Source: an uncultured Clostridia bacterium (lineage in GTDB: Bacteria > Bacillota > Clostridia > Christensenellales > Borkfalkiaceae). Taken from it: a stretch of 64,000 nt of DNA. The translations under genes were made by a program, and so were the position numbers. The DNA lies in the NCBI GenBank assembly GCA_944343275.1, contig CALVMH010000008.1, positions 1 through 64,000 on the forward strand. The letters run 5' to 3'. Of the stretch, positions 59,584 through 64,000 are shown piece after piece (the first letter of the stretch is position 1; every line of letters begins with the position of its first letter). The notes below the pieces were generated by a model, which worked only from the letters and a program-made list of their open reading frames with translations, ran no database searches and was not told where the DNA came from.

Positions 59584-61047
59584 ATGGAATTAAAAACGGC
59601 GGAGCAGCGGTATCGGGAATTTCTCGATACCCTTCCTTTATCGACACTGCGCATCCTCGGCAGAAAAAAAGGGGTCATGCATGCATCTTCAAGCAATAAA
59701 GGCGACCTTATCGACGAGCTGATCGGCGTTCTGACGGGTGCGCAGCAGCCCATGCGTCCGTCCAATCGGGGTGCGCCCGCAAAACAGACCTATATCGATC
59801 CCGTCATTTTGAAAAAAATTGAAGAGATCGGGCTGCTGTCCGCGCAGGATGAGCACACCCGCACGCAGATCCTGCGTGTCGCATCGGGGGAACTTGCGCC
59901 GACGCCTTCTTTCAACGATCCCGTATATACGGGCATCCTGGAGATCACGGTGGGCGGATATGGTTTTGTGCGCGCTCACAATTGCCAGCCGTCCGCGTCG
60001 GGGGAAGATGTCTTTATTCCCGCTCCGACGCTGCATGCATGGAAGCTGCGGGAGGGGGATTTTATCGGCTGTACCGCCAATCCGCAGCAAAAAAATACGG
60101 CAGCGGCAGTGGCGGCGCTGCTCAGCGTCAACGGCATGCCTGTCGGCGCGTATGAAGGGCGTCCGGAATTCGATAAACTGACGGCGGCGTATCCGCGTGA
60201 AAAACTGCCGCTTTCGGATGGCAGCAGCCAACTTTCCCTGCGCATCCTCGATTTGTTCGCGCCGATCGGAAAGGGGCAGCGTGCGCTCATTGTCGCGCCG
60301 CCCAAGGCGGGCAAAACGACGCTCTTGAAGAACATCGCGTGCGCGATCGGGGACCGGTATCCTGAAATCGTTCTCGTCGTCCTACTCATCGACGAGCGTC
60401 CGGAAGAAGTGACCGACATGCGCGAAAGCGTGCGTGCCGCTACGATCATCTCTTCCACATTCGACGAGGGCGCCGAGCATCATGTGCGTGCCGCGCGCCT
60501 TGCGCTCGAACATGCCAAACGCTATGCAGAACTCGGCAAGGACGTTGTCGTGCTGCTCGATTCGCTCACCAAACTGACGCGTGCTTACAACTATCTTTCG
60601 GACAATACGGGCAAGACGCTCTCGGGCGGGCTGGACGCCGGCGCCCTTGCGGAACCGAAACGGTTTTTCGGTGCGGCGCGTAACACGCGGGAGGCGGGAA
60701 GCCTCACCGTTCTTGCGACCGTCCTCGTTGACACGGGAAGCCGCATGGACGATGTCATCTATGAGGAATTCAAAGGAACGGGAAATGCGGACATCGTACT
60801 CTCGCGCGAGCTTGCCGAACGCCGCATTTTTCCCGCCATTGACATCCGCCGTTCCGGAACGCGGAAAGAAGAACTGCTGCTTTCGAATGGAGAATTGTCT
60901 GCTGTTTCCGCATTGCGCGAACGCGGGATCGTCGATACCGCAGGCGTCATCGAGATGCTGAAAAAGACGGAAGACAACAAAGAATTCGTCGCGCGCCTTC
61001 CCGAATGGCTGCGCGTCTATAAAAATCAAGAAAGGAAGAATAGCTAA
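59584..61047 (+). CDS. rho: Transcription termination factor Rho
   Basis: The 487-residue product has an N-terminal Rho_N helix domain, an RNA-binding cold-shock domain ([13 protein letters not shown]), then the ATPase core with [16 protein letters not shown] (Walker A), [14 protein letters not shown] and [19 protein letters not shown]. It is an RNA-dependent hexameric helicase. A Pro/Gln linker near residue 55-65 joins the first two domains. It is co-transcribed with the ROK kinase, whose ATG overlaps its stop. Confidence 0.96.
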   Translation: MELKTAEQRYREFLDTLPLSTLRILGRKKGVMHASSSNKGDLIDELIGVLTGAQQPMRPSNRGAPAKQTYIDPVILKKIEEIGLLSAQDEHTRTQILRVASGELAPTPSFNDPVYTGILEITVGGYGFVRAHNCQPSASGEDVFIPAPTLHAWKLREGDFIGCTANPQQKNTAAAVAALLSVNGMPVGAYEGRPEFDKLTAAYPREKLPLSDGSSQLSLRILDLFAPIGKGQRALIVAPPKAGKTTLLKNIACAIGDRYPEIVLVVLLIDERPEEVTDMRESVRAATIISSTFDEGAEHHVRAARLALEHAKRYAELGKDVVVLLDSLTKLTRAYNYLSDNTGKTLSGGLDAGALAEPKRFFGAARNTREAGSLTVLATVLVDTGSRMDDVIYEEFKGTGNADIVLSRELAERRIFPAIDIRRSGTRKEELLLSNGELSAVSALRERGIVDTAGVIEMLKKTEDNKEFVARLPEWLRVYKNQERKNS

Positions 61048-61994
61048 TGGTCATCGGAATCGATCTCGGCGGAATGTCCGCCAAAGCCGCACGGCTCAAC
61101 GGCGGCAAGCTGGAGGGAAAATCGCGCGTTGCGACCTCCGCAAAAGCAACTGCCGAGGAGACGGCGGCGACACTTGCGGAACTTGCCGTGCAGACGGCGG
61201 AAAAAGCCGGCGGAAGTATGGACGATATTCAGGCGATCGGCATTGGCTCGCCCGGCGTTATTGACAGCGCGAACGGCGTCGTCGTCACCTGGACAAACTT
61301 CGGATGGAGCAATGTCCGCCTCGGTGCATTGGTGGAAAAGTATACGGGAAAAAAGACTTTCGTTCTCAACGATGCCAATGCTGCCGCGCTCGGAGAAGCA
61401 AAGTTCGGCGCGGGCAAGGAATATTCGGACAGCGTGCTCATCACACTCGGTACGGGCGTCGGCGGCGGGATCATTATCGGCGGGAAGCTGTTTGAAGGGT
61501 ACCGCAGCGCGGGCGCCGAGCTGGGGCACATGGTCATCCGCATGGGCGGCGAACAGTGTACCTGCGGACGCCGCGGCTGTTTTGAACGCTACGCTTCGAC
61601 GACGGCATTGCTGCGGCTGACGCGTGAAGGAATGCTCGCGGACCGTTCGAGCGCCATGTGGAAATTCGCGCCTACCCCCGAAGAGGCGGACGGGCGCACG
61701 GTCTTCCTTGCCATCCGCGAGGGCGATGCCGCTGCGCAGCGCGTCCTCGACGAATATATGCAGGGACTCGGGGAAGGCGTTGCCAACGTCATCAATATCT
61801 TCCGTCCGCAGGCAGTGATCCTGGGCGGAGGAATCTCTGCGGAAGGGGAGACGCTGCTCGAACCGCTCCGCCGCTTTGTGCGTGCTCGCATGTATATTTC
61901 GGAGGAATACGCGCCGCTCTCCTTTGTCTGTGCATCCCTCGGCAACGATGCGGGGCTGTACGGCGCCGCACAGTTCGCGTTCGAACGCCTGTAA
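61047..61994 (+). CDS. ROK-family sugar kinase (glucokinase type)
   Basis: The 315-residue product has VIGIDLGGMSAKAARL (phosphate 1), GIGSPGVIDSANG, NDANAAALGEAKFGAG, the catalytic-loop LGTGVGGGIIIGGKL and the ROK zinc signature CTCGRRGCFERYAS. ROK kinases of this length in Bacillota are usually glucokinases; other hexoses are possible. The one-base overlap TAATG with rho shows coupling. A bidirectional terminator follows. Confidence 0.92.
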   Translation: MVIGIDLGGMSAKAARLNGGKLEGKSRVATSAKATAEETAATLAELAVQTAEKAGGSMDDIQAIGIGSPGVIDSANGVVVTWTNFGWSNVRLGALVEKYTGKKTFVLNDANAAALGEAKFGAGKEYSDSVLITLGTGVGGGIIIGGKLFEGYRSAGAELGHMVIRMGGEQCTCGRRGCFERYASTTALLRLTREGMLADRSSAMWKFAPTPEEADGRTVFLAIREGDAAAQRVLDEYMQGLGEGVANVINIFRPQAVILGGGISAEGETLLEPLRRFVRARMYISEEYAPLSFVCASLGNDAGLYGAAQFAFERL

Positions 61995-62005
61995 CATTCT
62001 GCATG

Positions 62006-62033
62006 AAAAAACCGCGCTTCGGCGCGGTTTTTT
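62006..62033. terminator. Bidirectional intrinsic terminator
   Basis: ACCGCGC and GCGCGGT pair around a TTCG tetraloop, flanked by five A on the left and five T on the right. It serves the ROK gene and the convergent PadR gene. Confidence 0.94.
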
Positions 62034-62034
62034 A

Positions 62035-63792
62035 TCATGACTTCTTATTTTTCGGACGCACTTGCAGATAGTAAACGACACCGAAGAGGATGACGCCGAG
62101 ATAGGCGATCACGGGGATGGTCACCCAGCAGCTGATCTGCACGGGGTCGTTGAGGTCCGCGCGGCAGGAGAGCGCCACAATGAGCGTGACGATGACGAGC
62201 AAAAGATATCCGACAACGACGTTCAGGATCACGGGTCCCGTTCTGCGCAGGGCGCGTTCCCCGTAACGATTGGCATAGGCAAGTCCCGTCACAAGCAGTA
62301 CCGCAAGCCCGATCCCCCAGATGAGATAGGGGAAGAATGCGGGAAGGTGCGCGCCGGAGGACAGACCGAGAATAATGCTTCCGAGTGCAACGCAGAACAA
62401 AAAGACGGCGATTCCGCTCAAAAAGAGCGCTTTTCCCTTATGAACAAGGCTTTCCGTGGGCTCTTCCGCATGTGCTTTTACGCTGCCTGCCGTGCGGATG
62501 CGGATACCGTCCTGCGCCGCGCGGGCTTCGAGATCGGTAAAATCGATGCCGTCGAGCGATGTCGCATTCTCTTCGCGCACGGGTGACGTTTCGCCGGAAA
62601 CGGCATTGGCGTATAAACGGTGAACGACGGTGCGGTAATCTTCCGCAGCAGGGGACGGCGTGTCTTCGGGCACGGGCGGCGTGTGATAATCGTAATCGCG
62701 CGGTTCTTCCTCAGCGGGGGGCGCATTGACAAGTTCGAGATAATTGCGGTGCAGGAGCTGCTGTTCCCGCTTGCGGAAGATCTCTTCCTGTTCGGACAGA
62801 ATGCGTGTTTCCTGCGCTTTCAATTCCTCTGCATGCCGCGCTCGCTCCTCTTCCAGCGCTTGCGCCAGCTTTTCGTCATAGGCGCGGCGCTCCGATTCCA
62901 ACACTTCTTCGGTACGGATGCGGTCGGTCTCTGCCTGCGCATCGTTCTCTCTGCGCAGTTGTTCGAGAGCGGCTTCACTCTCGCGCAGTTCGTATTCGAG
63001 CGAGGCGATGCGGTTTTGCAGCTGCTCCGTCTGTGCGCCGAGTGCCTGTTCCTGTTCTGCATTTTGGCGGGCGCGCAGCTCGTCCAGCTCGGCGCGGCGC
63101 TGTGCAAGCGCCTGTTCGCGCGCGGCGATTTCGCGTTCGCGCCAGCCGTGCTCCTTTTCCATCGCATCGGTGCGGGTGCGCATGCTCTCCTCAAACGCTT
63201 CTTCGCGGCGGGTCAGTTCCTCGCCGCGTTCGTCCAGCGCCCTGAGCTGTTCGCGGTAGCGGGCTTCGAGCTTGGCAAGTTCTTCCGCATCCTCAAAGGA
63301 GGGTTCATAATCGAGATCGTCCTCACCGCCCTCGCCGCGCGGAACGCGGGATGTCGTCTTTTGCAGCATGCGCATATTGACCGACGTAGGGGCGGGATTG
63401 GAGAAATCGAAATCCTTGTCGGAAATCAGACTGTCGATGACGGTGCGGGAATATTCCCATTCCGATTGATTCTGCTCCGAAACGGCTTTCCCTGCTTCCG
63501 TAAGGGAAAAGTATTTTCTCCGTCCGCCGCCGACACTGCCGCCCCAATAGGAGGTGACGTACCCGTCCTTTTCAAGACGTTTGAGAGCGCTATACAGGGA
63601 AGGCTGTTTGAGAGAATATTGCCCGTGGCTCTTATGCTCGATCTCTGCAATGATCTCATAGCCATACTTATCCCCGTCATACAGGGCGCGCAGGATGATG
63701 GTGTTGATGTGCCCGCGGATGAGGTCGGAACTGACCGATTTTTGTTCGGGTTCGTCCGTCTTTTCGGCTTCCAGAACGGCGCTGTCTTCCAT
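62035..63792 (-). CDS. Membrane-anchored PadR-type regulator with long coiled coil
   Basis: The 585-residue product starts with a PadR winged helix (residues ~24-110: YGYEIIAEIE, SLYSALKRLEKDGYV, GGRRKYFSLTEAGKA). From ~170 to 345 it is an uninterrupted, highly charged coiled coil rich in Glu, Arg, Ala and Gln. A Pro-rich linker follows, then four membrane segments at about 456-478, 487-507, 519-541 and 553-577, and a basic tail. PadR proteins are normally 100-200 residue soluble repressors, so this is a one-component factor tethered to the membrane, or a DNA-membrane linker. It has its own promoter, and a palindrome copy is nine bases upstream of it. Confidence 0.92.
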   Translation of the reverse strand: MEDSAVLEAEKTDEPEQKSVSSDLIRGHINTIILRALYDGDKYGYEIIAEIEHKSHGQYSLKQPSLYSALKRLEKDGYVTSYWGGSVGGGRRKYFSLTEAGKAVSEQNQSEWEYSRTVIDSLISDKDFDFSNPAPTSVNMRMLQKTTSRVPRGEGGEDDLDYEPSFEDAEELAKLEARYREQLRALDERGEELTRREEAFEESMRTRTDAMEKEHGWREREIAAREQALAQRRAELDELRARQNAEQEQALGAQTEQLQNRIASLEYELRESEAALEQLRRENDAQAETDRIRTEEVLESERRAYDEKLAQALEEERARHAEELKAQETRILSEQEEIFRKREQQLLHRNYLELVNAPPAEEEPRDYDYHTPPVPEDTPSPAAEDYRTVVHRLYANAVSGETSPVREENATSLDGIDFTDLEARAAQDGIRIRTAGSVKAHAEEPTESLVHKGKALFLSGIAVFLFCVALGSIILGLSSGAHLPAFFPYLIWGIGLAVLLVTGLAYANRYGERALRRTGPVILNVVVGYLLLVIVTLIVALSCRADLNDPVQISCWVTIPVIAYLGVILFGVVYYLQVRPKNKKS

Positions 63793-63815
63793 ACCATGCT
63801 CCTTGTTTTTCTTAC

Positions 63816-63844
63816 ATTATACATGAAGCGACAAAATTTGTCAA
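63816..63844 (-). promoter_or_regulatory. SigA promoter of the PadR gene
   Basis: On the minus strand TTGACA (63839-63844) and TATAAT (63816-63821) are 17 bases apart. AAGGAG lies before the ATG at 63792, so this gene has a normal leader. Confidence 0.9.
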
Positions 63845-63852
63845 TAGTCAAA

Positions 63853-63873
63853 GTACTATGTCAGACATAAATT
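63853..63873 (+). repeat. 21-base palindromic repeat, copy 5 (upstream of the PadR gene)
   Basis: GTAC, the full core TATGTCAGACATA, then AATT; the core is perfect and only the right flank differs. It lies between the divergent PadR and transporter genes, eight bases from the -35 box of the PadR promoter. Confidence 0.8.
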
Positions 63874-63928
63874 GTCGATTTTTTTAGAAAAACATATTTA
63901 TTTCGCGGAAAACATATATTGAAGCATC

Positions 63929-64000
63929 ATGTTTCGCACGGCATTTTTTCTTATCGGGACGACGATCGGAGCAGGCTTTGTAACGGGCGCGGAGCTTGTC
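63929..64000 (+). CDS. Start of a polytopic membrane protein, possibly YkvI-like (cut by window edge)
   Basis: The 24 visible residues, with FFLIGTTIGAGFVTGAEL, form a first membrane segment whose Gly-Ala-Gly-Phe pattern resembles the start of YkvI-type or other LeuT-fold transporters (typical form GAGFASGQE). No ribosome site is seen before the ATG at 63929; TATATT at 63915-63920 could be a -10. It is divergent from the PadR gene, a common arrangement for regulator and target. Confidence 0.6.
   Translation, partial: MFRTAFFLIGTTIGAGFVTGAELV

Noticed and set aside
1..64000. CRISPR arrays, IS elements, prophage or conjugative genes
   Set aside because: No regularly spaced repeats, transposase, integrase, phage structural or Cas motifs are visible. 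The tRNA cluster at the left edge shows no attachment-site duplication within the window.

Overview
The window is one stretch of a spore-forming member of the Bacillota, most likely class Clostridia. The evidence is a set of sporulation genes (cwlD, yabP, yabQ), DUF4364 and TSCPD-type proteins typical of clostridia, the order miaB-mutS-mutL-miaA, consensus SigA promoters with 17-base spacing, and GC-rich codon use interrupted by AT-rich promoters. I cannot fix the family from sequence alone. I see no rRNA, IS element, prophage or CRISPR array; this is dense core chromosome with many 1 to 17 base overlaps between genes.

Layout. 1-330: three tRNA genes (His, Arg, Gly) on the minus strand with their promoter. 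0.5-4.7 kb: small conserved genes (HAD phosphatase, DUF1294, TSCPD protein, DUF4364, an HPr-like protein without the phosphorylated His, an unknown protein, a Nudix hydrolase, a Cys-rich miniprotein). 4.8-7.8 kb: ECF transporter S component, coaX and homoserine dehydrogenase. 7.8-9.8 kb: cwlD, an acyl-ACP thioesterase and a membrane protein. 9.8-21.4 kb: a nearly complete arginine pathway, argG-argC-argJ-argB-argD-argF-carA-carB, in which carB is fused in frame to dapF. 21.4-24.3 kb: membrane protein, cysteine desulfurase and thiI, convergent with a class A PBP. 26.5-35.2 kb: sirtuin, miaB, mutS, mutL, miaA and a methionine gamma-lyase-family gene. 35.2-39.8 kb: membrane protein, SPFH protein, and a zinc efflux module (P-type ATPase, separate HMA protein, SmtB/ArsR repressor, two operators). 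39.9-45.0 kb: secG-rnr-smpB-metY-metA on the minus strand. 45.2-51.6 kb: aroK, panE, gltX, thyA, dfrA, typA. 51.7-54.3 kb: yabP-yabQ-divIC-ppx and an M50-like membrane protease. 54.3-64 kb: Xre regulator, tyrosine phosphatase, DtxR-type regulator, aroA, DUF45 protease, tyrA, DUF1934, a beta-lactamase-fold hydrolase, rho, a ROK kinase, and a 585-residue PadR regulator with a coiled coil and four membrane segments. A divergent membrane transporter begins at the right edge.

Working together. ArgJ recycles the acetyl group from ArgD/ArgF products, and CarAB supplies carbamoyl phosphate to ArgF. The cysteine desulfurase can feed ThiI. ThyA and DHFR share the folate cycle. MetA (probably using acetyl-CoA) and MetY form a two-step direct sulfhydrylation route. 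AroK, AroA and TyrA belong to the aromatic pathway.

Most unusual: (1) a 21-base near-palindrome repeated five times, always in the same orientation, in intergenic and coding DNA; (2) the CarB-DapF fusion; (3) the membrane-anchored PadR protein with a copy of that palindrome beside its promoter; (4) at least six genes whose start codon sits 7 to 10 bases after a consensus -10 box, implying leaderless mRNAs.
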